A stretch of DNA of 64,000 nt, from contig CM064863.1 of the NCBI GenBank assembly GCA_032719365.1, positions 69,217,583 to 69,281,582 of the forward strand. Reading direction: 5' to 3'. The DNA is from Prinsepia uniflora (taxonomy: Eukaryota; Streptophyta; Magnoliopsida; Rosales; Rosaceae). A program made the position numbers and the translations under genes. Of this stretch, positions 11,740 through 24,233 are shown in pieces. The notes beneath the pieces are model-generated. The model was given only the letters and a program-made list of their open reading frames with translations, was not told the origin of the DNA and did not search any database. Position 1 is the stretch's first letter; every line of letters starts with the position of its first letter.

Positions 11740-14042
11740 TTTGTCACAGCCTCCGTTTTCTGAGGATCCACACTTATCCCCTCGGGTGATATAATGTGAC
11801 CCAAGAATCCAATACTATTTAGCCAAAACTGACACTTGCTTAACTTAGCATACAGCTGCTCCTGTCGTAGTTTACCCAATACCATTCGTAAGTGCTCCTC
11901 ATGAGCCCTGACACTCTTGGAATACACCAAGATATCGTCGATAAACACGATCACAAATTTATCCAAGTATGCTCGAAAAACTCGATTCATCAAGTCCATG
12001 AATGCCGCTGGTGCATTCGTCAGTCCGAAGGGCATCACCAAGAACTCATAATGCCCATACCTCGTTCGAAAAACTGTTTTCTGAACATCCCCCTCGGCTA
12101 TTCTCAGTTGATGGTATCCTGACCTCAGATCTATCTTGGAGAAATATCGCGCTCCTCGTAACTGATCGAACAAATCATCGATCCTGGGTAAGGGATACTG
12201 GTTCCTTACCGTAGCCTTGTTCAACTGCCGATAATCCACACACAACCGCAAACTTCCCTCCTTCTTTTTCACAAATAAGACCGGCGCTCCCCATGGTGAT
12301 GTACTGGGTCGGATAAACCCAAGATCCACCAGTTTCTGTAGTTGGATTTTCAATTCCCGTAGCTCTGCCGGTGCCATACGATACGGTGCTTGTGAAATCG
12401 GTCGAGTCCCAGGGAGTAACTCGATCGTAAAGTCGATCTCCCTGGGTGGTGGTAATCCAGGTAAATCTCCTGGAAAGACATCATGAAATTCCCGCACAAT
12501 CGGAATATCCTCAATACTCAAAGATTCATCCGTAGACTCTACCACATAAGCAAGATAACCTTGACACCCCTTCTGTAAGAGTTTAGTAGCTGTGAGTGCA
12601 GATATTACCTTGGGTGATGCGTCTCCACACTCTCCTTGAAATATCACTTCCGATAATCCTGGACCTCTCAAAGTCAACCGCATGTTACTACAGTCGATGA
12701 GTGAATTGTACTCCGACAACCAATCAACTCCAAGTATCACATCGAAATCGTGAACATTCATCAGAATTAAGTCTGCCGGAAATTCGACTCCCTCAATCTC
12801 CACAGGACAAGCTCGTATCTCCTGGTTCACCTGGTAGGTCACACCCATCGGTGTCCCCACTCCCATCTCGTGCTCAAGTGCGGTCACCTCACGGCCCAAC
12901 AGACTCGCACAACGCGGTGAAATAAAAGAATGAGTTGCCCCCGAATCCATCAATGCACGAACAACCATACCATAAATATGTACAGTACCTGTCAACACTC
13001 CCAGAATGGATCTGGCCTGCTGCTGGGTAACAGCATAAACACGAGCCATAGACTCTGCAAGTCGTCCCCGTCCTCTAGCTCCTCGATCACGGCCACGCAC
13101 AACACCGCGTGTCTGGCTGCTGTCAGTCTGGGATGCTGAGCTCTGTGCCAGCGCAGTACTGCCGCGAATCAGTGGACACTCAGAAGCATAGTGCCCCGGC
13201 TCACCACAAGCGAAGCAAGTGACCTCCCTAGGTCGACCCGAGTATCCTCCCGGTGAGATGCTCATCGGTGAGTACGACCCCTGCCAAGCTCCAGAACGCT
13301 GTCCAGACCGCTGAGGACTCCTGAACTGACCAGAACGTCCTCGGCTGCCAGAAGACAAAGATCCACCAAAATGTCCTCCCTTCGAGCCACGACGGCCCGA
13401 GAATCCCAAGTGTGGGCGATCACGTCGCCGAGTCTCCCCCTCAACTCGCTGACGAGCCAGGATACTGTTCTCAACCCTGGTCGCCGCATCAGTCAGATCC
13501 CTAATGGAAGCAAAGGGTGTTGCAGTCACCATCGCCTGAATCTCAGGTCGCAGGCCCCACTCAAATCTGCGACATCGGTCTGCCTCGGTGATCACGAAGT
13601 TCTCAACAAAGCGAGACAACATCAGGAAGGTCTCCTCGTACTCTGCTACAGTCTGATCCCCCTGCCGGAGTTGCAGAAACTCCGCCTCACGGGCGTTGCG
13701 AAACGACCGTGGGTAGAACTGGTTGAGAAACCGCTCTCAGAAGGTCTCCCATGGAATGGTGTGAACAGTCCAGCCGGCCAAAACAAGGTTGTGCCACCAT
13801 CGATAGGCGCTCCCATCCAGTAGGAAAGTCGCCAGTACGACACGCTCCTCCGGAGGACAGTGCATGACCTCGAAAATCCTCTCCCAGCGGTCAATCCACT
13901 GGTGTGCTTCCTCGGGGTCGGTTCCCCCACTGAAGTGCGTAGCACCCAGGCGCTGAGCCCGCTCAATGCTCGCAGTGTCTCCATTTCCTCCATTTCCCTC
14001 GTCAACACGTGCACGGGGTTCACGTCGGGGAGGCATATCCAA
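11718..14042 (-). pseudogene. Element A gag, protease and reverse transcriptase
   Basis: A single frame from an ATG at 14042 (MPPRREPRARV, the usual Tekay start) with one nonsense TGA at 13737-13739 in gag. Gag has the retrotransposon gag domain (ERAQRLGATHFSGG, then WERIFEVMHC) and a CCHC knuckle (CFACGEPGHYASEC). Protease follows with LMDSGATHSFIS and DFDVILGVDWL. RT follows with CVDYRQLNKATVRNQYPLPR and the catalytic FIDDIL. The frame shifts near 11735, just after the RT palm. Apart from these breaks it is well conserved, so it became defective fairly recently. Confidence 0.9.
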
Positions 14043-14133
14043 CTGTTAAGAGGAAAACAGGTTAAAAGACATCGAAAGCGACCATGTACAAAGTACAAAC
14101 CGCTAACCTAGTACTCTGACTACTAATCCTAAT

Positions 14134-14146
14134 GCTCTGTAACCAA
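14134..14146 (-). other. Primer binding site of element A (tRNA-iMet type, mutated)
   Basis: Minus strand reads TTGGTTACAGAGC two bases after the LTR end. Elements C and D have TTGGTATCAGAGC, complementary to the 3' end of initiator tRNA-Met, so A differs by a TA/AT swap. Confidence 0.8.
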
Positions 14147-14148
14147 GC

Positions 14149-16750
14149 TGACAGGACCCGTCCCAATCCCACTGGGACCACCCGGGGACGTGACCCGCTC
14201 CCGTCTGACAATGACTCTAAACATACCAAAATTACCCTTAAATAAAAACCGAATACTTAAATAGATAGATAACAACACAGTGTTTAAAGTGATACTGTCA
14301 GACAAGGGAAAGTAAAATACAACATGTGAGCACACTAGTCAGAGTACATTTATTCGGTGCTCAACCTACCCACAAGTGGGTGTACAGGTGCACAGCTAGG
14401 CAAACTAAACCTCTGCCTCCTCCTCCGGGTCCTCCTCCTCTATTTTCGTGTCAGGGTCTGGAGGGGTCAGTAAAACAAGGGTGAGTGGGCCAAAAATAAC
14501 AGTTTAGAAATCAATTTAATGATAAAATAATCATAAGGTTTTACCCCTCCGTTTTCCAAATCTTGCATGCAGTGAAAATATAATATTATAATGAAATCAT
14601 AACAAATGAACCACAATAATAATCGTAAGGTGAAACTAACATATCAGTGCACTGTAAAACCCAACCCAAATGATGTCACGGTTCTAAGGCTACGCGTTGC
14701 CACTCAGGGTCTCACACCCGAGACTCTCTAGGTACATCAGCTCCCGGTATCCCGGTCACTGCCCGAGGTATATGAACATGCCTTTCTGAGAGTAAGCAGC
14801 CCAACGGGGGTCAACTCCACTCAGTCAGAGCCCCGTGACTACTCCAGGGTCCACCCAGGCCAACGACCCTCCCTGGAGGAGACAATATACACAGGTAGGA
14901 AAGTACAGTACAATAACAGTATAGTTTACCCTATGTCCCCCGGACATCACAAACAAAATCCACATATAATCCAGACGGGTCTCATGCCCAAAACATAGCA
15001 AATATAAACAGTTCATAAGACTCATCAGTGGAAATAGTAAAACAGTTTATGCATGCAAGCCTTTTATAAATCAAACAGCCCACTCACACTCGGTCCTTGC
15101 TGCTCAACGATCTCTATAAACCTGTATTATTATTCCTGAGGGTTACTTAAGGACCCTATAATATCAATACCAAGACCCTAGAACAGATCCGCCTCAAAAT
15201 CGCATCCCGGGCACTATTCTCGGTGCTTCAAACCCCATTTTGACTAACATAACGATCTCCGATCGACACGAAACCACCTCCATTGGATCCGTATCGTCGA
15301 AACCTTGAAAATGGTACCGGCCCCACCAAAATCACTGTTCACACGCGCCCCCACGCGCCTGGTCAACGCGTGGGTCAACGCTGCTACAGTACTGCTAACG
15401 TCAGCAGTGACGTCAGTATGACGTCATCACTGACACTTGTCAGGTGACACGTGGCATGTTCTGATTGGTCCCTGGTCTGACAATATCTGACAGGATGACG
15501 TCATCATGACGTCAGCATGATGACGTCATCATGCTACAGTATCGGGTCAGACCCGTTTGACTGGAACCGGGTCGTCGTCGACCCACGGCTTGACCCGATT
15601 CAACCGTACGATTCCGGCCACCATTTTCGATGGGGTTCATCCCTATAGGGTCGTCTAGGTCTGTTCTATGGTTCTACAACCTCAAAATGGAAAGAAAACG
15701 GGAGAAAACTCACCAGTTCGTCTCTGAAACTCACGGCCAAGGTCCGATCGTCTTCTCCGGTGATCCACGCCGTCTCCGTCGTCCAAACCAGTCCTGATCG
15801 ACTCGTCTCTCACCCTAGGACATTCCTAACATCACACAATCAATTTCCTAGCACTAAAACACGTTGGTTCGAAACAGGGGATCAAAACGGGTTTTCGGGT
15901 TTTCGACCTTACCGCCGCCGTGTCGCCGCCGCAGGCCGTGCCGTCGTCCAGTTAAGCTCCTGGGGTCCTCACGGTGCAGACTGGAGCTTCCCCCGCGTCG
16001 AGATGATGTGGTTGTCACGGTTTGCTTCTTGGACCCGTTTCCGTCGTGTTTCGGGTCTGAGTTTTTGGACGGGATTTCGGACGGGAAAAACGGGCTGGTG
16101 GTTGCCGGTGTTGCACAGGTTGTGAAGACCAGATAATGGTGGTGCTGTGGGTGGTCGTTTGGTGTGATAAGGATGGCTGGTTTGATCGCCTTGGTCGAGA
16201 GAAAATGGAAGAAATGCACGGGTTGTGGCGGGGGCTGTATGTGTGTTTGTGTGTGTTTGTAAGAAAAGGCAGAGACAGAGATCGTGCATGAACAAGGGAG
16301 CAGATGAGAATGAAGGGCCAGGATTCAATCTGGCCAGAAATCCAATGGCTGAAATCAAATGGAGGGAAAATTAATTAATATAAAAATGGATTAAATAGTG
16401 TAAGTTGCTTTATTGGAATAGTAAGGGCTTGGATGGGTGACACTTGTCACCAATCCACCGGTTGGATTTAAATATCAGATTGGCACGGATTCCCGTAATA
16501 AATGAATATTTTATTCCGTTGTTCTCGGTTCGTAAATTCCGCTAAAACGCTTCCTTGACCATAACTTCTTCATACGAACTCTGATTTCGGCGTGCCGCTT
16601 GTCTACGGATTCGTGACGTCCCGACCTACGTCATAGTCATAGGTCCATGTCCAAATTGTTGCCCGGGTCAAAAGTCAAAGTTTCCCCCCTTCAGGGGCAA
16701 AATAGTCTTTTTACATTAAAATATTATTATTCCCGGTTCGGGTCGTTACA
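14149..16750 (-). repeat. 5' LTR of element A
   Basis: Same family as 4708-7336. It is shorter by deletions in the TGACGTCA array and other small indels. It starts TGTAACGACCCG at 16750 and ends CCTGTCA at 14149, next to the primer site. Confidence 0.92.
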
Positions 16751-17252
16751 ACCAGGTGCCCATCCACAGCACCACCATCATCTCCTGATCACCACCGTGC
16801 ACCACCAGCAACCACCGTCCTTTCCCTTGCCCTGCACAATCCGTGCAAAACTCAGACCCGAAACACAGAGGAATCGGGTCCAAGAGACAAAACCCCACAT
16901 TTGCATCACCTCGACTCAAGTGGAGCTCCAGTTGACACCGTGAGGACCCCAGGAGCACGACTGAACAGACGGCGAAAGCTACGGCGGCGACACGGCGGCG
17001 GTAAGGCCTAAAACCCGAGAGCCTCGTTTAAGTTCCCTGTTTCGAACCAACCCATTTTAACGGCTAGAAATCGATTCTTTGGTTATGGACATGCTCTAGG
17101 GCCAGAGACGAGCTGATAGGGACCGATTTGGATGATTGAGACAGCGAGGATAGCCGAAGACGACGACCGGCTTTTGGCCGTGAAGTTCATCGAAGCTCTA
17201 GTGAGTTTCTTCTACTTTTCTTCTAGTTTTGAGGTTGTAGAACCATAGAACA
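16751..17252 (+). mobile_element. Old solo LTR of the A family, part 2 of 3
   Basis: Continues the LTR begun at 4122. The first four bases (ACCA) repeat 4704-4707 and are the target-site duplication of element A. The segment parallels the A LTR at about 6700-6250 read in reverse and ends in GAACA, the target of solo LTR B. Confidence 0.85.
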
Positions 17253-19440
17253 TGTAACAACCCGTCCCGAGAGCCGGGATTAAGATAGTGATTAAGCTGG
17301 GATTAATAAGGTTTATTGGTGGTTAGGTGGTCCCGATAGGTCCGTAAGCTTAGAATGACGATTTTGCCCCTAACCTGGGCAAAAATGTTGACTTTAGTTC
17401 GTGTGGTCGGATGGACTTTGACCGGTGACCAGAACGTAGTTTAGGACGTCACGAATTCATAGGCAGGTGGCACGCCCGATTCCGACCTCCGAGGAGGAAG
17501 TTGTGATGTTCGGAAGGTTGAGGGCATAACCGTAATTTGGGTAAATTAGGGGGAATAGTTGACTTTTTGTAGAATCAGGTTTTAGTATGTTGACCTGGGA
17601 TGGTTAGATAGTTCTTGTCGTCCTGAGTTCGATGACAGGCGGCACGTAGGCATCGGACATACGAGGTGTGAGATATGGGTCTAGGAAGTTAGTGGCAAAA
17701 CCGTAAATGTGAGTTAAAAAGAAGGGTAATTTGGTCTTTCTGCACATTGGGATTTGTGCAGAAAGAAGGAAATGGACGGTTGAGATTGAACCAGGTGGGA
17801 AAGTAGTGAGAGGATTGGTGACATGTGGCACAGGACTAGAGGGTTCTGGGAGAATCCTGTACGTGCACAACCCAAATAATTGGGGTGCACCCGTGCAGTG
17901 TTCGTGGTTGTTCCTGGAACCAAACAGAAAACAGAGGGAGATTTTGAGGAAAAATTGAAGGGTGGTCGTGGCTGTTGTTGAGTTCTGGTGAGTGAGTGAG
18001 GGACGGGAGATCGAAGGGAAGCTGGTGAGGTGGTTGAGAGGTGCAGCGGGTGTGTGTGTGAGTTGTGACAGGATCGGGTGAAGGTTTAGGGTCCCGGGTT
18101 TTACGTTTTCGATTCGGGGAATTTTGAGGAAATTTAGGTGAACTTTCGTAGACGTATTAGTGATGTATTTTGACGATGTTTGACAGGATCGGGATTTCCC
18201 GAGGGAGCCGAGGAACATACAGGACGTTCAGGACGCGAGTAGGGCTCAGTACTTTGAGTGGACCCCTTCTCTAAACTCGAGCATGCATAACTGTTTCCTA
18301 TAATTGTTTTATGGTTTTAATCATTATTCTATGTTTATCGAATATGTTTTGGTTGGTTTTACACGATTGCACGTTTTTCAAGGAAGTTCAATTTTTAGCA
18401 CGTTTTACGAGAAAGTGGTTGGTTTCTGAAATTGATGCTATGATTTTGGGATTTCAATTGATAAGTGGTTTTCACTGATTATAAAAGGATTCTGGAACCT
18501 GATTTCGATGATTAAAGGTTTTCGGTTTTAAAATCGGATTTCGGGAAACGAGATTTGGTTTTAAAGTTGAAAAGTGGATTTCCGGATTTGGGTTCGGAAT
18601 GACGGTTCTGAACGCCGGAAGGGCTTCGAACCGGAGATTTCGAATTCGAATTTGGCGATGGATTTTGAATTGGTTTTACACTAGATATGGATTGGATTTG
18701 CTGGATCTGGTTATTGGGTTTAAAGACCCGGATTGATATTGACGGGGGACGGGTCCGGATTGAGTTTAAAGACTCGGGAGTTTAAAGACTCGGATATATT
18801 AATATTTCCCCCGTAGGCCTGTTGAGTTTAAAGACTCGGGAGTTTAAAGACTCGGATATTAGTGAGGCCTGGATTGAGTTTAAAGACTCGGGAGTTTAAA
18901 GACTCGAATAGGTCCAGCAGGTTTGATCGGAAAAATAATGATTTCGATGTTCATGGTTTCTGATATGGTTTTATGATTCCTATGCGATGACTTCTATAAC
19001 TGTTTATAGTGTTTCTGTTTCTTATGATGTTTCCTGAGTATTGGATCCTACTGTTTTGATAACGGGGTTATGCATGTGGTTTTAAAACGGAGGGTTAAAC
19101 TCGGTTTTTCTGATAAATGGTTTTAGAACTTCTCTTTTATGGTCCACTCACACCTTTGGTTTTTAAATTGCCCTCCAGGTTGTGGAGATAGTGCGGGGTC
19201 TTGACGTCGAGGCAGCGTCTGAGGCATAGACGTTTCGTGAGGGTTCCCGGATTGTTTACATTTTCTTCCGCGTGCGTGTAATTATAATCGGTTTTTATTT
19301 GTTGTACTATGCTCTGTAAACTTTGACTTCGGATATTTTATTGAGCACTTACTCCTGCGTCTGACTGTGTACTGTCGGGGTGTCAGATGGGAGCAGGATT
19401 TACCTCGGGTTTCGGGGTGAAACCGGGGTGGGTCCTGACA
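17253..19440 (+). mobile_element. Solo LTR 'B'
   Basis: A 2188-bp LTR reading TGTAACAACCCG...CCTGACA with a perfect 5-bp TSD GAACA (17248-17252 and 19441-19445). It holds no primer site or coding sequence, so it is the product of LTR-LTR recombination. It belongs to the same family as LTR E at 61810. It carries seven copies of the TTTAAA palindrome (18716-18905). ORFs on its minus strand near 17604-18218 are not supported as genes. Confidence 0.93.
18716..18905 (+). repeat. TTTAAA palindrome array in LTR B
   Basis: One GGGTTTAAAGACCC (18716) and six GAGTTTAAAGACTC (18762, 18778, 18824, 18840, 18876, 18892). The arms change together: GGG goes with CCC, GAG with CTC. Pairs lie 16 bp apart within clusters separated by 30-50 bp. 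Confidence 0.85.
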
Positions 19441-20979
19441 GAACAGACCTAGACAACCCCATAGGAATGAACCCCATCGAAAATGGTGGCTGGAAACGTA
19501 CGGTGGAATCGGGTCAAGCCGTGGGTCAACGGCAACCCGGTTCCAGTAAAACGGGTCGCCCCGGTACTGTAGCAATGATGACGTCATCATGCTGACGTCA
19601 TGATGAAGTCATCCTGTCAGATATTGTCATACCAGGGACCAATCAGAACATGCCACGTGTCACCTAACAAGTGTCAGTGATGACGTCATGCTGACGTCAC
19701 TACTGATGTCAGCGGCACTGTAGCAGCGTTGACCCACGCGTTGACCAGGCGCGTGGAGGCGCGTGTGAACAGTGATTTTGGTGGAGCCGATACCATTCTC
19801 AAGGTTTCGACGATACGGATCCAATGGAGGTGGTTTCGTTTCGATCGGAGATCGTTAGGTTAGTCAAAATGGGGTTTGAAGCCTCGGGAATAGTGCCCGG
19901 GATGCGTTTTGGAGGCGGATCTGTTCTAGGGTCTTGGTATTGATGTTATAGGGTCCTTAAGTAACTCTCAGGTATAATAATACAGGTTTTAGAGATCGTT
20001 GAGCAGCGAGGACCGAGTGTGAGTGGGCTGTTTGATTTATAAAAGGCTTGCATGCATAAACTGTTTTACTATTTCCACTTATGATTTCGACGAGTCTTAT
20101 ATGAACTGTTTATATATGTTATTGCAATGTTTTGGGCATGAGACCCGTCTGGATTATATATGGATTTTGTCTGGGATGTCCGGGGGGACATAGGGTAAAC
20201 TATATTGTTATTGTACTGTACTTTCCTACCTGTGTATATTGTCTCCTCCAGGGAGGGTCGTTGGCCTGGGTGGACCCTGGAGTAGTCACGGGGCCCTGAC
20301 TGAGTGGAGTTGACCCCCGTTGGGCTGCTTACTCTCAGGAAGGCATGTTCATATACCTCGGGCAGTGACCGGGATACCGGGAGCTGATGTACCTAGAGAG
20401 TCTCGGGTGTGAGACCCTGAGTGGCAACGCGTAGCCTTAGAACCGTGACATCATTTGGGTTGGGTTTTACAGTGCACTGATATGTTAGTTTCTCTTTTCG
20501 ATTATGTTAATAATTCTGTGGTTATGATTTCACTATAAAGTATGTTTTCACTGCATGCAAGATTTGGAAAACGGAGGGGTAAAACTTTATGATTATTTTA
20601 TTATTAAATTGATTTATAAACTGTTATTTTTGGCCCACTCACTCTTGTTTTACTGATCCCTCCAGACCCTGACACGGAAATAGAGGAGGAGGACCCGGAG
20701 GAGGAGGCAGAGGTTTAGTTTGCTTAGCTGTGCACCTGTACACCCACTTGTGGGTAGGTTGAGCACCAAATAATGTACTCTGACTATTGTGCTCACGTGT
20801 TATTATTTTACTATCCCTTGTCTGACAGTATCGCTTTAAACACTGTTGTTGTACGTTATCTATCTATTTGAGTATTCGGTTTTTATTTAAGGGTAATTTT
20901 GTTATGTTTGGAGTCATTGTCAGACGGGGGCGGGGCACGTCCCCTGGTGGTCCCAGTGGGATTGAGACGGGTCCTGTCA
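19441..20979 (+). mobile_element. Old solo LTR of the A family, part 3 of 3
   Basis: Starts with the second GAACA and continues CAGACCTAGAC, exactly as the intact A LTRs read across this point. It ends CCTGTCA at 20979. The next bases GCACG match the left flank GCACA at four of five positions, an aged 5-bp TSD. The three parts total about 2.6 kb, the length of the A LTR. No primer site or coding region follows, so this is a solo LTR. Confidence 0.85.
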
Positions 20980-22314
20980 GCACGGCTAAAAAGAGAACAA
21001 AATTGGTCAGTTTCAAAAAATATATATATATATATATATATATATTACCGATAACAAAAAAAAAGTAAATATATACTTTATATTTTAGAATATATTTACT
21101 TACATATATGAATATATACAAAACAAGTAAATATATACTTTATATTTTAGTATATATTTACTTACATATGTATACCTATGCAAAAAGGTAAATATGTATT
21201 TTATTAACTAATACATACCTACTTACATAATTTAAGCCAAAAAATTGAAGAAAGCTGCTGTAAACAAAAAAATAAAAATAAAAAAAATATAATAATAATA
21301 GCAGAGGTCTTCCGGGTAGGACCCGCACGTCCCATCCTTGCAGCGACCCAGCAGACAGTGCGGGGGACCACCTGTCCCGTCGTGTAGCGACAGCAACCCG
21401 CAGCAGCTGACGCGTGGAGTCGCCCTCAGAGCTTCTGTTCGGACCAGCGCAGCCCAAGCACGCCAGCCCGCGTGTGGTGTACACACACTCCAGATCATAT
21501 GCTAAAGGAGCCCTGACGTCACCCCTGTGCACCCGGCGTGGGCCCTCTCGCCTCTTCTCAGCCACAGACTTCACTTCACCCGCGAGACACACGCATGCAT
21601 GGGACCAACAGCTACCAGCCGCACCTCCAGCGATCGCGCACCAGCACGCACGCGCCCTACCTCCCTCCTCTCAGCCCGCGACACAACACGTGTTGCAGCC
21701 TCTGCAACTGTCGTTTCGCCGACGACAACCATGGGGCCACTGCGCGCGCTCAAATTTTTTGCTTGCAATGTTTTGTCTTGCAAATTGCAAAAATAGACCC
21801 TGCAACCGGCGTACACAATGAGAACACAGGGGGGCCGCCAGTTTCACAGGGCATGGGGGCCACCAGCTTTACTTGTTTTTTTGCAATATCTTACAATCTG
21901 CAAAAATAAACAGTACGACAGAGGTAAAAAAAAAAAAAAAGATGAAAGGGTTCTACGACGACACGGAGCAGAATTTCTTCACCACAACAACCAATAAAAT
22001 CAGACGAACTCCTTTAGTTCTAAACCACTATTAGGGTTTGATTTTCTTTATAAAAATAAGGGTCATATGCTCTCATTTAAATAAAATAAAATTAACTAAA
22101 TCCTAGTAGTAAATCGGGCTCACAAAGTTAACTTAAAGCAGATTTACAAGCTCAAAGAATTCCAATTGGGGCAAGTTCAAGGTTAAATCTCCAACTACAT
22201 CCAGGAAAGAGGAGTCTTACTCCCACATAAAAATATTAAGACGTAGTTTACTAGAACCACAAGAAAATTACATCTCTTAGGATTCCTCGAATTTCTAAGC
22301 GATATGGGGGCATT
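20980..22314 (+). other. Non-coding 3' part of the Tat element with simple and tandem repeats
   Basis: Holds a (TA)n run (21021-21045), a three-unit palindromic minisatellite (21063-21232), a GC-richer stretch with overlapping minor ORFs on both strands (21300-21820), and an AT-rich end. The ORFs lack recognisable domains. Tat elements often carry tandem repeats near their 3' LTR, which fits this position. Confidence 0.5.
21063..21232. repeat. Minisatellite, three units of about 61-62 bp
   Basis: Units begin at 21063, 21125 and 21186 with (A)AGTAAATATATACTTTAT. The first two are nearly identical and the third is diverged. Each unit is itself an imperfect inverted repeat (GTAAATATAT near one end, ATATATTTAC near the other). 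Confidence 0.8.
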
Positions 22315-22827
22315 TGTGGAGCCATAAATTACCGAAAAATTCTAGAGCAGCCACGTGGCCTACAATTCCCATAATACCGATATTACCCTTAGTAAAATTG
22401 ACATCGACATGTAACGATCTCCGCATTAATTCAATATATTTACCAGCTAAATATATTAATTAATCAGATCGATGTCGATAATAAATAACTTCCCAGCGAA
22501 TTATTTATTCATTAATAAATAAGCTATTACACTCGGTACAATGACTTATCTAATACTTTCTCCTTCAACCAATCAGATGCTCCGGTGACCCTCAAGGTTT
22601 CACTATAAATAGAAGACCTCATTTCACTTCTAAAGGTAATAAAAAAACTTCTGCAAACACTCTGTCAGATTATTCTCTCTATGAAAAACTGACTTAAGCA
22701 TCGAAGCGTTTTCGGTTGAACCCCCCCCCCCCCCCCCCCCGGGATTCAACTTTAACCCCGTTTGATTTTCGTTATTGTGTGTAGGGATCGAGAAGGAATT
22801 TCACAGAATCGGATGATTTCTGCATCA
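22315..22827 (+). repeat. Probable 3' LTR of the Tat element
   Basis: Preceded by a polypurine-like GATATGGGGGCATT, the form usual before Tat 3' LTRs. Starts TGTGGAGCC and could end TGCATCA at 22827. It contains a TATA box (TATAAATAG, 22604-22612) and, downstream, the string ACTGACTTAAGCATCGAAGCG often seen in the R region of Tat LTRs (here given as observed). The other LTR is outside the window, so both ends are inferred. Confidence 0.55.
22721..22740 (+). repeat. Run of 20 C residues
   Basis: An uninterrupted C20 tract followed by GGG inside the probable Tat LTR, downstream of its TATA box. Confidence 0.95.
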
Positions 22828-24202
22828 ATAGAATCCTTTCAATTTCTATTGAAGTTTCTGTTACAACCCGCCTTGGAATTTAAAGTCAAAATCAATAAAT
22901 GACCAACTTACCCTTCTATCCTTAATTTTCAAAATTTTGTCAAGTTGACTAAGACTAGTAAATGAGTCATTTCGAAAATTTGATTCCTAAAACTTTCTAA
23001 TTAAAATCTCTAGATTAAAATTTAATAGAAAATTACAAAATATTAAATTTAGTTCAGAAAATAAAAATAAAATTAAATAATTTTTTTTTTATATTTTTCT
23101 TCATGGGTAATGGGTACCCGCGAGTTATCCTGGCCATATCCATCAAGTGATGGTAATTTTTTACCCATCAATATCTTTGCACATATAGCTCATACTCATG
23201 GTAATCATGCCCATAAATAATTATGCACATTCCTAGCGGTGAAACTAGTTAGACGTTTAAAGCAAATGACAATAGCCCCTACCTCATCCTATTCGAGATG
23301 AGCTTTGAACCCGCAATAAGCCCTTTGCACGAAGCTAAGAAATGCATAATTGAGCATGGATCAAGGATGAGCTCTTGGGCATAAAAGGGAAGTCTACTCT
23401 TTTTCATTCCAAATACATGATTACGGAGTTGAGAGTTCCAACACCTGATAAATTATTTTCACGTTCAGTAAGTATTCACTTACATTCATCAAGTAACTCC
23501 CACGAACTATCCACTAAAATAACGCATTCCGCACGCGCATGTGGTAGGACTAATTAGTTATAGTGGTTTAAACGTGAGATTTCTTGCCATCTATTGGTGG
23601 GGCTTTCGCAGGCTTGAAAACTTAGATTTACCAGGCAAATTCCTACTTGCAGACTTGTAAAGTCCCGTCTGTCTAATTAACCGATCTGTAATTTGAGAGA
23701 AGAAGAGACATGGTCAATGTAATAAGACCGGTCATACGGTGATGACCCCAAAACGACGAAACATAAGAGATTTCATATGGGTATTCACTTCATTCTAGTT
23801 CCTAAGTGAACTTAGTATTTTGCAAATTTATTAAACATATCAATTAATCTTCAAAAATCTTTGTTATTGTTTTTTTCCATTATCACTTATTATAAAAAAA
23901 ACATTAGGCTAAAAGGAGGAAAAACGACAGGACCCGGGCCCAACAAAAGACATGAAAGTGAGTGGGAACGACTTCCTCCCAGGCTTGAGACATGAGACTT
24001 TTCAAGAGCTTCTGTTTGGAATATTTCTACTTTCTAGTGTTGGCTAGCGTGCTGACATAAAGATAGGTAGGGAATGTAACCCGTCAGATTTTTTAAAAAC
24101 AACATGGAGATCACACCAAAATTCTTGAAATTTATCTCGAAATTTACCTACCAAAAATCTCTTCAATGGAGATCACACCAATATATCTTGCAATTTACCT
24201 AC

Positions 24203-24233
<31 letters not shown>

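Larger units (their letters stand above)
4708..16750 (-). mobile_element. Tekay/Del-type chromovirus 'A', complete but defective
   Basis: A full LTR retrotransposon on the minus strand, with LTRs of 2629 bp (4708-7336) and 2602 bp (14149-16750) that both read TGTAAC...CTGTCA. It is flanked by the short duplication ACCA (4704-4707 and 16751-16754). The internal region carries a mutated tRNA-iMet primer site, gag, protease, RT, RNase H, integrase with a C-terminal chromodomain-like tail, and a polypurine tract. The LTRs differ at dozens of positions, including indels in their TGACGTCA arrays. The coding region has a nonsense codon in gag, a frameshift in RT, a TAG in integrase, and a 2.2-kb rearranged insertion inside integrase. 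It therefore cannot make a full polyprotein. Confidence 0.92.
1..22827 (+). mobile_element. Decayed Tat-type Ty3/gypsy retrotransposon, 5' end outside window, interrupted by later insertions
   Basis: The outer element of the left block. Coding remnants at 2-3410 run gag, protease, RT, RNase H and a second RNase H, an order and domain set typical of the Tat (Ogre/Retand) lineage. Integrase is cut off after its zinc-binding start. An antisense ORF follows at 3465-4064, and a probable 3' LTR lies at 22315-22827. The 5' LTR is outside the window. Between 4122 and 20979 the element is interrupted by a nested stack of Tekay-type LTR sequences. Many stops and frameshifts show that it is old and cannot make its own proteins. 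The lineage call is firm from the RT and RNase H motifs; the exact 3' end is inferred. Confidence 0.75.

Noticed and set aside
17604..18218. 204-codon minus-strand ORF in LTR B as a gene
   Set aside because: It lies wholly inside a non-coding LTR, has no recognised domain, and the related LTR E does not keep the same frame.
21414..21909. Overlapping GC-rich ORFs in the Tat 3' region
   Set aside because: They overlap each other in several frames and on both strands, with no motif; probably the result of GC content.
22859..22960. Start of a further LTR element (TGTTACAACCCG)
   Set aside because: The opening and some following words resemble the LTR start, but no end, TSD, or clear alignment could be found.
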